Positions 10,220 to 18,775 of a stretch of DNA of 64,000 bases are shown here, piece after piece. The position numbers and the translations under genes were made by a program. The notes beneath the pieces were generated by a model that saw only the letters and a program-made list of their open reading frames with translations, searched no databases and was not told the origin of the DNA. The stretch is from Pseudomonas fluorescens (lineage in GTDB: Bacteria > Pseudomonadota > Gammaproteobacteria > Pseudomonadales > Pseudomonadaceae): NCBI RefSeq assembly GCF_018614655.1, contig NZ_JAGGOG010000004.1, forward strand, positions 295,049 to 359,048, given 5' to 3'. Numbering within the stretch: the stretch's first letter is position 1; the number at the start of each line of letters is the position of its first letter.

Positions 10220-10426
10220 TCAGCCAAAGGTAATGCTTGTTATCGCGTCCTGATCATCCATCTCCAGGTTGATCCGCTCCGGGCAATAATCGGTGGTGCC
10301 GTAATGGCCAGCCCGCACAGGGCGACCACTTTCCTGCTGCACCTCGTGAAGAATGGCCTGTGAGCATTTTTGGCCGATGATGTGCTGAAAATCGTCGATT
10401 ACCTGTTCATCGGTAAGCCGGTTCAT
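10220..10426 (-). CDS. Small I78-like (peptidase inhibitor family) protein
   Basis: A 68-residue protein with no signal peptide. The C-terminal half (GTTDYCPERINLEMDD then ITSITFG) resembles the inhibitory loop and last strands of the I78 family of serine peptidase inhibitors. The characteristic first cysteine pairs with one in DYCPERIN. I chose the ATG at 10426 because AGGAGGCAGC precedes it; an 18-residue upstream extension has no ribosome site. Function is inferred from this short similarity only. Confidence 0.6.
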   Translation of the reverse strand: MNRLTDEQVIDDFQHIIGQKCSQAILHEVQQESGRPVRAGHYGTTDYCPERINLEMDDQDAITSITFG

Positions 10427-10520
10427 GCTGCCTCCTGCTGTGTTGATCTGTTGCGCTGCCTTGGGTTCAAGGCGGCGCAACAGAGTCGCGCAAGGTGGGT
10501 GGGCCGGGGAGGTAGATAAA

Positions 10521-10883
10521 TCAGGCCTTCTCTTCGAACACTACATAGATCTTGCGGCACGTCTCCAACACCTCCCAGGTGCCGCTAAAGCCTGCTGGAA
10601 TCACAAAGCGGTCACCCGCGCGCAACGTCTTGGCGTTGCCGTCGACATCACGCAGAACCGAAACGCCCTGGACGATCTCGCAGTACTCATGCTCGCTGTA
10701 GTTGACCTTCCACTGTCCGACCTCACCTTCCCAGACCCCGGCACTCATTTGACCGCACGGACTGTTGTAGTGGTTGTAAATGGTTTGTTCGGGGTCGCCC
10801 TTGAGGATTTTTTCCGCAGCCGGGCGGTAGCGATCAGGCTCGGTCTTGGCCTGGCTGAAGTCGACGATATTCTGAATGTTCAT
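10521..10883 (-). CDS. Cupin (DUF861-type) domain protein
   Basis: A 120-residue single-domain protein. The cupin pattern is visible: SPCGQMSAGVWEGEVGQW, then NYSEHEYCEIVQG for motif 1, and GDRFVIPAGFSGTWEV for motif 2. This is the DUF861/(S)-ureidoglycine aminohydrolase-like subgroup. It is divergent from kauB with 230 bases between, and two candidate operators lie in that gap. The layout suggests a role beside amine or aldehyde catabolism, but the substrate is unknown. Confidence 0.8.
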   Translation of the reverse strand: MNIQNIVDFSQAKTEPDRYRPAAEKILKGDPEQTIYNHYNSPCGQMSAGVWEGEVGQWKVNYSEHEYCEIVQGVSVLRDVDGNAKTLRAGDRFVIPAGFSGTWEVLETCRKIYVVFEEKA

Positions 10884-10925
10884 GAGCGTGTCCCGTCTGG
10901 CGTGCGGTTGGAATGGCCAAAGTCT

Positions 10926-10945
10926 ATGTTTATTAAAATGAACAT
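10926..10945. promoter_or_regulatory. 20-base palindrome, candidate PauR/PuuR-type operator
   Basis: ATGTTTATT-AA-AATGAACAT, with 8 of 9 arm positions symmetric. It lies 42 bases upstream of the cupin start and 168 bases upstream of kauB. The half AATGAACA resembles the site recalled for the E. coli polyamine regulator PuuR. The palindrome is seen directly; the factor is inferred. Confidence 0.5.
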
Positions 10946-10967
10946 CGCAAGGTCGTTTACGACACTT

Positions 10968-10988
10968 ATGTCAAATATATTGAAACAT
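10968..10988. promoter_or_regulatory. AT-rich palindrome, second candidate operator upstream of kauB
   Basis: ATGTCAAATATATTGAAACAT. The core TCAA-ATATA-TTGA is perfectly symmetric and the outer ATGT and ACAT also match. It is about 42 bases centre to centre from the preceding palindrome, in the same divergent cupin/kauB gap. Confidence 0.45.
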
Positions 10989-11113
10989 CCCTGGCCGCTG
11001 GTTTAGGGTGGCGGGTGCCTTGAGCCAAACAGATGGCTGGCCGGGCAAGAATTCTTTGAAGGTACCTGAGTACTCATCAGGCCCTTTGTATTCAATAAGA
11101 GGAGGACACTCGC

Positions 11114-12607
11114 ATGACCACCCTGACCCGTGCCGACTGGGAACAACGCGCCAAGGATCTGAAGATCGAAGGCCGCGCCTACATCAATGGCGAATACACC
11201 GCCGCCGTTTCCGGCGATACATTCGAATGCGTCAGCCCGGTCGATGGCCGGCTGCTGACCACCGTTGCCAGCTGCGACGTCGCCGACGCCCAGCGTGCTG
11301 TTGAAAATGCCCGCGCCACCTTCAACTCCGGCGTCTGGTCGCGCCTGGCACCGAGCAAGCGCAAATCCACCATGATCCGTTTCGCGGCACTGCTCAAGGC
11401 CAATGCCGAAGAGCTGGCGCTGCTGGAAACCCTGGACATGGGCAAGCCCATCAGTGACTCCCTGAACATCGACATCCCCGGCGCGGCGCAAGCCCTGAGC
11501 TGGAGCGGTGAGGCCATCGACAAGATCTACGACGAAGTCGCCGCCACTCCCCATGACCAATTGGGTCTGGTAACCCGCGAGCCGGTCGGTGTGGTCGGCG
11601 CGATCGTACCGTGGAACTTCCCGTTGATGATGGCCTGCTGGAAACTCGGGCCGGCGCTGTCCACCGGTAACTCGGTGATCCTCAAGCCGTCCGAAAAGTC
11701 GCCGCTGACGGCCATCCGCATCGCGGCGCTGGCCGTTGAAGCCGGCATTCCGAAAGGCGTACTCAACGTATTGCCGGGCTACGGCCACACCGTGGGCAAT
11801 GCCTTGGCGGTGCATATGGACGTCGACACCCTGGTGTTCACCGGTTCCACCAAGATTGCCAAGCAACTGCTGATCCGCTCCGGCGAGTCGAACATGAAGC
11901 GCGTCTGGCTGGAAGCGGGCGGCAAGAGCCCGAACATCGTGTTTGCCGATGCCCCGGACCTGCAAGCTGCTGCCGAGTCCGCCGCCGGTGCCATTGCTTT
12001 CAACCAGGGCGAAGTCTGCACCGCCGGCTCGCGCTTGCTGGTGGAGCGTTCGATCAAGGATAAATTCCTGCCCCTGGTGATCGAGGCCCTCAAGGGCTGG
12101 AAGCCGGGCAACCCGCTGGACCCGGCCACTACCGTCGGTGCCCTGGTGGACACCCAGCAGATGAACACCGTGCTGTCGTACATCGAAGCGGGGCATGGCG
12201 ATGGCGCCAAGTTGGTGGCCGGTGGCAAGCGGATATTGCAGGAAACAGGCGGTACCTACGTCGAGCCAACGATTTTCGATGGTGTGACCAACGCTATGCG
12301 GATCGCCCAGGAAGAAATCTTCGGCCCGGTACTGTCGGTGATTGCCTTTGACAGCGTGGAAGAAGCCATCGAGATTGCCAACGACACCCAATATGGCCTC
12401 GCCGCTGCGGTGTGGACGTCGAACATCTCCAAGGCTCACCTGACCGCCAAGGCGCTGCGCGCCGGTAGCGTGTGGATCAACCAATACGATGGCGGCGACA
12501 TGACCGCACCGTTCGGTGGTTTCAAGCAGTCGGGCAACGGCCGCGACAAGTCACTGCACGCGTTCGACAAGTACACCGAGCTGAAGGCGACCTGGATCAA
12601 GTTGTAA
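11114..12607 (+). CDS. kauB: NAD(P)-dependent aldehyde dehydrogenase (KauB/PuuC type)
   Basis: A 497-residue aldehyde dehydrogenase. It probably oxidises 4-guanidinobutyraldehyde, 4-aminobutyraldehyde or related aldehydes from arginine and polyamine breakdown. The catalytic set is intact: Asn168 in VPWNFP, Glu267 in LEAGGKSP and nucleophile Cys302 in GEVCTAG; the dinucleotide-binding FTGST is also present. A strong GAGGAGG ribosome site precedes the ATG. An A-rich stretch AATAAGAG at 11094-11101 overlaps the ribosome site and is one base off the AANAANAA motif bound by Hfq/Crc, so carbon catabolite control is possible. The gene name rests on similarity and neighbourhood. Confidence 0.88.
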   Translation: MTTLTRADWEQRAKDLKIEGRAYINGEYTAAVSGDTFECVSPVDGRLLTTVASCDVADAQRAVENARATFNSGVWSRLAPSKRKSTMIRFAALLKANAEELALLETLDMGKPISDSLNIDIPGAAQALSWSGEAIDKIYDEVAATPHDQLGLVTREPVGVVGAIVPWNFPLMMACWKLGPALSTGNSVILKPSEKSPLTAIRIAALAVEAGIPKGVLNVLPGYGHTVGNALAVHMDVDTLVFTGSTKIAKQLLIRSGESNMKRVWLEAGGKSPNIVFADAPDLQAAAESAAGAIAFNQGEVCTAGSRLLVERSIKDKFLPLVIEALKGWKPGNPLDPATTVGALVDTQQMNTVLSYIEAGHGDGAKLVAGGKRILQETGGTYVEPTIFDGVTNAMRIAQEEIFGPVLSVIAFDSVEEAIEIANDTQYGLAAAVWTSNISKAHLTAKALRAGSVWINQYDGGDMTAPFGGFKQSGNGRDKSLHAFDKYTELKATWIKL

Positions 12608-12633
12608 CTTTCCTGGAAGCACCGCAGGCCTAA

Positions 12634-12723
12634 TGTGGGAGCGGGCTTGCTCGCGAAAGCGGAGTGTCAGTCGATACATTTTTGACTGGTACACCGCTTT
12701 CGCGAGCAAGCCCGCTCCCACAC
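12634..12723. repeat. REPIN-type palindrome downstream of kauB
   Basis: About 90 bases: TGTGGGAGCGGGCTTGCTCG at the left end and its near-perfect complement at the right end (arms of about 29 bases), with a variable centre (GTGTCAGTCGATAC...). It is the most symmetric copy in the window. It may also form the 3' end of kauB mRNA. Confidence 0.92.
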
Positions 12724-12763
12724 TGTTTTGTGTGATCTCTAAATAATCCACAGGAGCGTGGAA

Positions 12764-13906
12764 ATGCGTTGGGCGACTTACTTCGCCGTTCTGGGCTCGG
12801 TACTGAGCGTCGGCCTCGCCTTGGGCGTGAGCATGCCGCTGGTGTCCCTGCGCCTGGAAAGCTGGGGCTATGGCAGCTTTGCCATTGGTGTGATGGCGGC
12901 CATGCCGGCGTTCGGCGTATTGCTGGGGGCCAAGGTCTCCAGTCGGCTGGCTTCACGCCTGGGAACGGCGAACTTGATGCGCCTGTGCCTGTGGGCCGGG
13001 GCCATCTCCATCGGCTTGCTCGCGGTGCTGCCCAGCTACCCGCTGTGGCTATTGCTTCGGTTGATGATCGGCGTGGTTCTCACCATCGTGTTTATCCTCG
13101 GTGAGAGCTGGATCAACCAGCTTGTAATAGAGCGATGGCGCGGTCGGCTGGTGGCGCTGTATGGCAGCAGTTATGCCTTGAGCCAGCTGTCGGGGCCGTT
13201 GCTGTTGGGTGCCCTGGGGACGGATAACGATGCGGGTATCTGGGTCGGCGTGGGATTGCTGACCCTTTCGCCGATCCTGCTGCTGGGCCGTTCGGGGGCG
13301 CCGACGGCTGAATCCTTCAGCGTAACCCTCGGTGACTTGCTGCGCTTCTGTCGCGGCTTGCCGGCGATCGCTTGGGCTGTCGCGTTGTTCGCCGCCTTTG
13401 AGGCGATGATTCTTACGCTGCTGCCGGTGTATTGCCTGCAACAAGGTTTCACCGCCGAGATTGCCCTGGCCATGGTCAGTACCGTGGTGGTGGGCGACGC
13501 ACTGTTGCAATTGCCCATTGGTGCCCTGGCGGATTACCTCCCCCGGCGCACCCTGTTTCTAGGCTGTGCGCTGCTGTTGTTGGCGTCGAGCCTGGCGATT
13601 CCAGTGTTGATGGATACGCTGCTGATCTGGCCGGTATGGGTGCTGTTCGGTGCCAGTGCCGGTGGTTTGTTCACCTTGTCGTTGATCCTGATCGGCGAAC
13701 GCTACCGTGACGATGCGCTGGTGCGCGCTAATGCGCACATTGCACAACTGTGGGGAATTGGTTGCTTGATCGGGCCATTGGCGGCCGGTGCCGGTAGTCA
13801 GTGGATCAGCGGGCATGCCTTGCCGTTGTTGATGGCGGCGGGGGCGTTGGGGTTGGTGGTGCTGTTGTTGCGCCAGGGAGCATTTGGCGCAACCCAGCCG
13901 GCCTAA
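12764..13906 (+). CDS. MFS transporter (YcaD-like)
   Basis: A 380-residue polytopic membrane protein with about 12 predicted helices. It is a major facilitator superfamily member close to YcaD-type permeases, with the loop-2 stretch AKVSSRLASRLG and a second half starting at about residue 205. I chose the ATG at 12764 because AGGAG lies 7 bases before it; an in-frame GTG at 12758 is less well placed. Its stop overlaps the stop of the convergent phospholipase D gene by 4 bases. The substrate is unknown. Confidence 0.87.
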   Translation: MRWATYFAVLGSVLSVGLALGVSMPLVSLRLESWGYGSFAIGVMAAMPAFGVLLGAKVSSRLASRLGTANLMRLCLWAGAISIGLLAVLPSYPLWLLLRLMIGVVLTIVFILGESWINQLVIERWRGRLVALYGSSYALSQLSGPLLLGALGTDNDAGIWVGVGLLTLSPILLLGRSGAPTAESFSVTLGDLLRFCRGLPAIAWAVALFAAFEAMILTLLPVYCLQQGFTAEIALAMVSTVVVGDALLQLPIGALADYLPRRTLFLGCALLLLASSLAIPVLMDTLLIWPVWVLFGASAGGLFTLSLILIGERYRDDALVRANAHIAQLWGIGCLIGPLAAGAGSQWISGHALPLLMAAGALGLVVLLLRQGAFGATQPA

Positions 13907-15468
13907 AGCATGCGTTCCAGGCCTACGGTGGTGGCGAACCAGGCGTTGAACCGGCGCCACCACGTTCCCGGCTCCCGGGTCAGGGTGTGCAGTTGGCCAT
14001 TATCTTCAGTGATCCACACCACTTGGCCATCCTGCAGTTTCGCCTGATAGCTCAACTCTGGCGCCATCCCTTCCAGCGCCAGGTTACGCACGTGTTCTGC
14101 CAATTCAGGGCTGTCCACCAGAACTCCAACCTCGGTGTTCCACAGCACTGAGCGTGGGTCGAAGTTGAACGAGCCGATAAACGACTTCTTTCGATCAAAG
14201 ATCATCGCCTTGCTGTGCAGGCTGGAGTCCGAGCCCCGCAGCGAGCCGCTGCGAAACAGATGCGGGCCGCTGCCGCCACCGTCTCCCGGTTGGCGGCGCA
14301 ACTCATAGAGTTTCACCCCGTGTTCCAGCAAGGCCTTGCGATAGGGGGCGTAGCCGCCGTGGACTGCGGGCACGTCGGTGGCTTCCAGGGAGTTGGTCAG
14401 CAAGCTTACCGAAACACCAGCGTCTGCGCGCCCGGTCAGGTACACCAGGCCAGGTTGCCCAGGCACGAAGTAAGACGAAATCATCATCAGCTCATGGCTG
14501 ACGCCCTGCAGTTCTGGCGCCAATTGGGTGGTCAGCAGCAACTGTGGATCGGGGTCGGCCTTGGCCAGGACTTTGCTCGGCGCGTCCCACAACGCCTGGT
14601 TCCAGGCCCAGATCAGTTCCCGGCGCCAGATGTCCATGCGCGGTTGGGTTTTGTAGGTCCTCAAACGGTTGTAGAGGGCATGGTTTTGCTGGCGGGATTC
14701 GGCGAGGGAGCCTTCCAACTGCCCCCGAGCGCTGGCCAGATCGCCTTTGGATGGGGTGTTGCTGATGAAGTTACCGATCGGCTTGCTAAGTGCGCTGTTC
14801 CAGTATTGGTCGAAACTGTGCCCCAACTGTTCCGCCACTGGGCCCACGCTGAGCATGTCGATATCGGTGAAGTTCAGGTTGGGTTCGGCATCAAAATATT
14901 CATCCCCTAGATTGCGCCCGCCGACGATGGCCACGCTGTTATCTGCCAGCCATAGCTTGTTGTGCATGCGTCGATGTTGCAGCGACAGGTTGAACAGCCG
15001 GCCCACGGTGCGCGTCACCCCGGTACTGCGGCCCAGGTGCAGCGGGTTGAACAGGCGAATCTGGATCTGCGGGTGAGCGGCGAGGGTGGCAATGATCTGG
15101 TCCAGGCCGTCGCTGGTGGTGTCATCCAGCAAAATGCGCACGCGCACGCCACGGTCGGCGGCTTTGAGCAGTTCATCCACCAGCATCCGCGTGCTGATCC
15201 CGTCGTGGACGATGTAGTACTGCAAGTCGAGGCTGGCCTGGGCGTTGCGAATGAGTTCGGCGCGCGCCATGAACGCTTCGCTGCTGTTGGACAGCAGGCG
15301 AAAACCGGAGCGACCTTGATAAGGCGCTGCCTGAGCTTGGATCGAACGGCCGAAAGAGGAGTTCTTGGCCGGTATCGCATCGCTTGGGACGCGCGATATG
15401 TCTACCGTGGCGCAGCCGCCCAGGCCCAGGACCCCTAGCAGGAAAAACGGTAAAAGCCGTTGGGTCAT
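13903..15468 (-). CDS. Phospholipase D family lipoprotein (cardiolipin synthase C-like)
   Basis: A 521-residue protein with a lipoprotein signal peptide (lipobox LGGC, Cys19) and two HKD motifs: His169-Lys171-Asp176 in HNKLWLAD and His418-Lys420-Asp425 in HSKAMIFD. Length and spacing fit the ClsC/YmdC subgroup of the phospholipase D superfamily, which transfers or hydrolyses phosphatidyl groups at the envelope. I start at MTQRLLPFF because it begins a clear lipoprotein signal; the longer upstream frame does not. It is convergent with the MFS gene, sharing 4 bases. Confidence 0.88.
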   Translation of the reverse strand: MTQRLLPFFLLGVLGLGGCATVDISRVPSDAIPAKNSSFGRSIQAQAAPYQGRSGFRLLSNSSEAFMARAELIRNAQASLDLQYYIVHDGISTRMLVDELLKAADRGVRVRILLDDTTSDGLDQIIATLAAHPQIQIRLFNPLHLGRSTGVTRTVGRLFNLSLQHRRMHNKLWLADNSVAIVGGRNLGDEYFDAEPNLNFTDIDMLSVGPVAEQLGHSFDQYWNSALSKPIGNFISNTPSKGDLASARGQLEGSLAESRQQNHALYNRLRTYKTQPRMDIWRRELIWAWNQALWDAPSKVLAKADPDPQLLLTTQLAPELQGVSHELMMISSYFVPGQPGLVYLTGRADAGVSVSLLTNSLEATDVPAVHGGYAPYRKALLEHGVKLYELRRQPGDGGGSGPHLFRSGSLRGSDSSLHSKAMIFDRKKSFIGSFNFDPRSVLWNTEVGVLVDSPELAEHVRNLALEGMAPELSYQAKLQDGQVVWITEDNGQLHTLTREPGTWWRRFNAWFATTVGLERML

Positions 15469-15529
15469 CAAGAATGTCGGTTCCGAATCAGGGCGTTGTA
15501 AGCATATGACGGATATTCCCTGGGAAAGG

Positions 15530-16963
15530 TCAGTCTTGGCGCTGTTCGGTATCGGCCAGCAGTTTGATGGCGGCGGCGCCAACCTTGCGCACGGCCTCTT
15601 CAACCTGGGGCGTCGGTTTGGCTGCGTAGTTCATCCGCAGGCAGTTACGGTATTTGCCGGAGGCGGAAAAAATGCTGCCCACGGCAATCTGTACGCCTTG
15701 GTCGATCAGTACTCGATTGAGCTTCAGGGTGTCGAAGCCTTCCGGCAACTCCACCCACAGCATGAAGCTGCCTTGAGGGCGGCTGGCCCGGGTGCCGGCG
15801 GGGAAGTAGCGGCTGACCCAATCCAGCATCAAGTCGCGATTGCGCTGGTATTGAGTGCGCATTCGCCGCAAATGGGGCTCGAAATGACCGCTCTTGAGAA
15901 ACTCGGCAATGGCGATCTGCGGCTGGGTGGCGGTGGCACCGGTGCTGATGTATTTCATATGCAGCACTCGCTCCAGGTAACGACCGGGCGCGACCCAGCC
16001 GATCCGCAGGCCGGGTGCCAGGGTTTTCGAGAACGAGCTGCAGAGCAGCACGCGGCCATCGTCGTCAAAGGATTTGATGGTGCGAGGTCGCGGGTAGCTG
16101 TAGGCCAATTCGCCATACACATCGTCTTCGATGATCGCTACGTCAAAGCGCTGGGCCAGGGTCAGCAGTGCGCGCTTGCGCGACTCCGGCATGATGTAGC
16201 CCAGCGGGTTGTTGCAGTTGGGGGTCAACTGGATGACCTTGATCGGCCACTGCTCCAGGGCCAGCTCCAGGGCTTCGAGGCTGATGCCGGTCAACGGGTC
16301 GGTAGGAATTTCCAGGGCTTTCATGCCCAGGCCCTTGAGGGTCTGCATGGCGCCGTGGAAGCTCGGTGAGTCGACGGCAACGATATCGCCGGGTTCGCAA
16401 ATGGCGCGGACGCTGGCGGACAGCGCCTCATGGCAGCCGGTGGTGATCACCAATTCCTGGGGCCCCAACTGGCAGCCTGAATCCAGCATCAAGCGGGCGA
16501 TCTGTTCGCGTAAATCGAGGTTGCCGAGGATGGTGTCGTAATACAGACCCGGCATGTCCTGGCGTCGGCTGATCCGGGCCAGGCTACGGAGCAGGGGTTT
16601 CATGGTCGGTGACAATACATCCGGCATGCCCCGGCCCAACTGTATGACGTCTTTGCATGGCACCGCGCGGATCAGTTCGAGCACTTGGTCCCACTGGGAA
16701 ATTTCCACCGGCCGCTGAGCCGGACGGCCTACTGCTGGCAACGCCGGTAACTCACGCCCCACCGGTACAAAATAGCCGGATTTGGGCTTGGGCATTGCCA
16801 GGCCGTTATCTTCCAGCAACCGGTAAGCCTGTTGCACGGTGCTCAGGCTGACCCCATGTTCAACACTCAAGGCCCGCACCGAAGGCAGTCGGTCGCCGGG
16901 GCGATAGAAGCCTTGTTCGATACGGGTGCCCAACAGTTCGGCGAGGTTTACATAAAGAGTCAT
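15530..16963 (-). CDS. MocR-type regulator (GntR wHTH fused to aminotransferase)
   Basis: A 477-residue PLP-dependent transcription factor. Residues 1-70 are a GntR winged helix (GDRLPSVRALSVEHGVS, STVQQAYRLLEDNG). Residues about 90-470 are a fold-type I aminotransferase domain with the PLP lysine at 313 in SSFSKTLAPG and NCNNPLG for the carboxylate region. MocR proteins usually control neighbouring amine, vitamin B6 or GABA genes. It is divergent from a small DUF1127 gene. The 166-base gap carries repeated ACAGATA boxes that are probably its binding sites. The effector is unknown. Confidence 0.9.
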   Translation of the reverse strand: MTLYVNLAELLGTRIEQGFYRPGDRLPSVRALSVEHGVSLSTVQQAYRLLEDNGLAMPKPKSGYFVPVGRELPALPAVGRPAQRPVEISQWDQVLELIRAVPCKDVIQLGRGMPDVLSPTMKPLLRSLARISRRQDMPGLYYDTILGNLDLREQIARLMLDSGCQLGPQELVITTGCHEALSASVRAICEPGDIVAVDSPSFHGAMQTLKGLGMKALEIPTDPLTGISLEALELALEQWPIKVIQLTPNCNNPLGYIMPESRKRALLTLAQRFDVAIIEDDVYGELAYSYPRPRTIKSFDDDGRVLLCSSFSKTLAPGLRIGWVAPGRYLERVLHMKYISTGATATQPQIAIAEFLKSGHFEPHLRRMRTQYQRNRDLMLDWVSRYFPAGTRASRPQGSFMLWVELPEGFDTLKLNRVLIDQGVQIAVGSIFSASGKYRNCLRMNYAAKPTPQVEEAVRKVGAAAIKLLADTEQRQD

Positions 16964-16987
16964 GGTGGTCGCTCCCGAGAGACCAGT

Positions 16988-17036
16988 ACAGATAGACCGA
17001 AAATACAGGATTCAGTGACAGATAGGCACTATCTGT
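16988..17036. promoter_or_regulatory. Candidate MocR operator: ACAGATAG direct and inverted boxes
   Basis: A perfect palindrome ACAGATA-GGCAC-TATCTGT at 17018-17036 plus a direct copy ACAGATAG at 16988-16995, exactly 30 bases (about three helical turns) upstream. A looser ATCTGTCA follows at 17061-17068. It lies between the divergent MocR and DUF1127 genes. Direct plus inverted repeats are usual for MocR regulators. Confidence 0.62.
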
Positions 17037-17129
17037 ATGGATTTAATACCGGTCTGTTGAATCTGTCATGGTTTTTGCGACGGGCTCATCCTGTTCACTC
17101 ATGGCAACAAGCAAATGAGGGGCAGGAAA

Positions 17130-17366
17130 ATGAGCGGTTTGAGCGATGTACGGCTGGCCTTACACCGTCAGGAGCTGGAAGCAGGGCAGGGGCGGTTGAT
17201 GTCGGCGCGCAACATGCCCTCCGGACTCAGCCGATGGGCTTTGTTCTGGCACCGCCGGCACACGCGCCAAGCCTTGCTGGAACTGACGCCGGAGCAGTTA
17301 CGGGATATCGGCCTGAATGCTGAACAAGCACGCCAGGAAGGACTGAAACCCTTCTGGCGCGGTTGA
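17130..17366 (+). CDS. DUF1127 small basic protein
   Basis: A 78-residue protein. The C-terminal half has the DUF1127 pattern (RQALLELTPEQLRDIGL, then AEQARQEGLKPFW). The N-terminal part carries an arginine and tryptophan-rich helix (SRWALFWHRRHTRQ). DUF1127 proteins in other bacteria bind RNA or affect phosphate and carbon metabolism, but the role here is unknown. I chose the ATG at 17130 with GCAGG upstream. It is divergent from the MocR regulator, a likely controller, and 1 base from the stop of the FAD oxidase. Confidence 0.82.
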   Translation: MSGLSDVRLALHRQELEAGQGRLMSARNMPSGLSRWALFWHRRHTRQALLELTPEQLRDIGLNAEQARQEGLKPFWRG

Positions 17367-17367
17367 T

Positions 17368-18660
17368 TCAGACCAGCTCTTTCAACCGGTGCCAGAGCAT
17401 CCCCAGCGCCAACAGCGGTGAGCGCAAATGCTTGCCGCCGGGGAAGGTGATGTGGGGCACCTTGGCAAACAGATCGAAGCGTCCAGCCTGCTGGCCGCTG
17501 ATGACCTCGGCCAGCAGCTTGCCGGCCAGGTGGGTCGCATTGAGGCCATGGCCAGCATAGGCCTGGGCGAAATACACATTCGGTTGATCCGCCAGCCTGC
17601 CGATCTGGGGCAAGCGATTGGCACCGATGCCGATCATCCCGCCCCATTGGTAGTCGATTTTCGCATCGGCCAATTGCGGGAATACCTGCAACATCTTCGG
17701 GCGCATGTACGCGCCGATGTCCTTTGGGTCCCGTCCGGAATAATGACAAGCACCGCCGAACAGCAAGCGCCGATCTGCTGAAAGCCGGAAGTAATCCACC
17801 GTGACCCGCTGATCACACACCGCCATATTTTGCGGCAACAGGTCAGCGGCCAGTGCTTCGCTCAAGGGTTCGGTGGCGATGATGTAACTGCCGGCGGGCA
17901 ACACCTTGCCGCTCAGGTGCGGGTTGAGGCCGTTCAAGTAGGCGTTGCAACCCAGCACCAGGGTTTTGGCACGCACGCGGCCCTGGGCAGTGTGGACTTT
18001 GACTTCGGGGCCGTAGTCGATGCGCAGCACCTCGGACTGCTCGAACAGCTTGACGCCCAGCTGTTGGGCGGCGGCGGCTTCACCCAGGGCCAGGTTCAGC
18101 GGGTGCAGGTGCCCCGAGCCCATGTCGATCATGCCGCCCACGTATCGGTCGGAACCGATCACGCTGCGCATGTCCGAGGCTTCCAGCAGGCGCAGCTCAT
18201 GACGATAGCCCAGGCTGCGCAGTTCTTCGGCGTCGGCGGTGAGACCTTCGAGGTCACGGGGTTTGTTCGCCAGGTCGCAGTAGCCCCAGGTCAGGTCGCA
18301 AGCGATCTGCGAACGGTCGACTCGCTGGCGCACGATCTCTACCGCTTCGAGCCCCATCAGTTTCATCTGTCGTACGCCGTCGGTGCCGATGACATTGGCA
18401 AATTGATCAAGGCCGTGGCCGATACCACGAATCAACTGCCCGCCGTTGCGCCCACTGGCGCCCCAGCCGATCTTGCGCGCTTCCAGCAGCACGACGCTGA
18501 AACCGCGTTCGGCCAGCTCCAGCGCGGTGTTGAGCCCGGAAAAACCGCCGCCGACCACGCACACATCGGCCATTACTTCTCCTGTCAGCACCGGATAATC
18601 GGGTTGGGGCAGGCTGCTGGCAGCGTAGTAGGAGGTGGCGTGCCGGGCGCTGGCGGTCAT
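17368..18660 (-). CDS. FAD-dependent amine oxidoreductase (PuuB/PauB-like)
   Basis: A 430-residue flavoprotein of the DAO family. The Rossmann motif VVGGGFSGLNTALELAERG lies at residues about 35-54, followed by KIGWGASGRNGGQ, and the C-terminal AYAGHGLNATHLAG closes the FAD site. It resembles gamma-glutamylputrescine oxidases (PuuB, Pseudomonas PauB), which release an aldehyde, ammonia and peroxide, and would supply KauB with substrate. Start choice is uncertain: ATGs at 18660 and 18669 both lack a strong ribosome site. The polyamine role is inferred from similarity plus the nearby kauB and pauR. Confidence 0.85.
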   Translation of the reverse strand: MTASARHATSYYAASSLPQPDYPVLTGEVMADVCVVGGGFSGLNTALELAERGFSVVLLEARKIGWGASGRNGGQLIRGIGHGLDQFANVIGTDGVRQMKLMGLEAVEIVRQRVDRSQIACDLTWGYCDLANKPRDLEGLTADAEELRSLGYRHELRLLEASDMRSVIGSDRYVGGMIDMGSGHLHPLNLALGEAAAAQQLGVKLFEQSEVLRIDYGPEVKVHTAQGRVRAKTLVLGCNAYLNGLNPHLSGKVLPAGSYIIATEPLSEALAADLLPQNMAVCDQRVTVDYFRLSADRRLLFGGACHYSGRDPKDIGAYMRPKMLQVFPQLADAKIDYQWGGMIGIGANRLPQIGRLADQPNVYFAQAYAGHGLNATHLAGKLLAEVISGQQAGRFDLFAKVPHITFPGGKHLRSPLLALGMLWHRLKELV

Positions 18661-18775
18661 GGAGAGCATCCGTGTTTGGAAAATTTGACGCAGGATACAG
18701 CGGTCGGACGGAGCTGTCTCGGCGGGGGCTTTTAGGGCAGAATCCACGCTTATTCGCGGTTTGGTATGTGTTTCG

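Noticed and set aside
11003..12484. 493-residue antisense frame over kauB
   Set aside because: It is the mirror of a high-GC coding gene; the sense protein has complete aldehyde dehydrogenase motifs.
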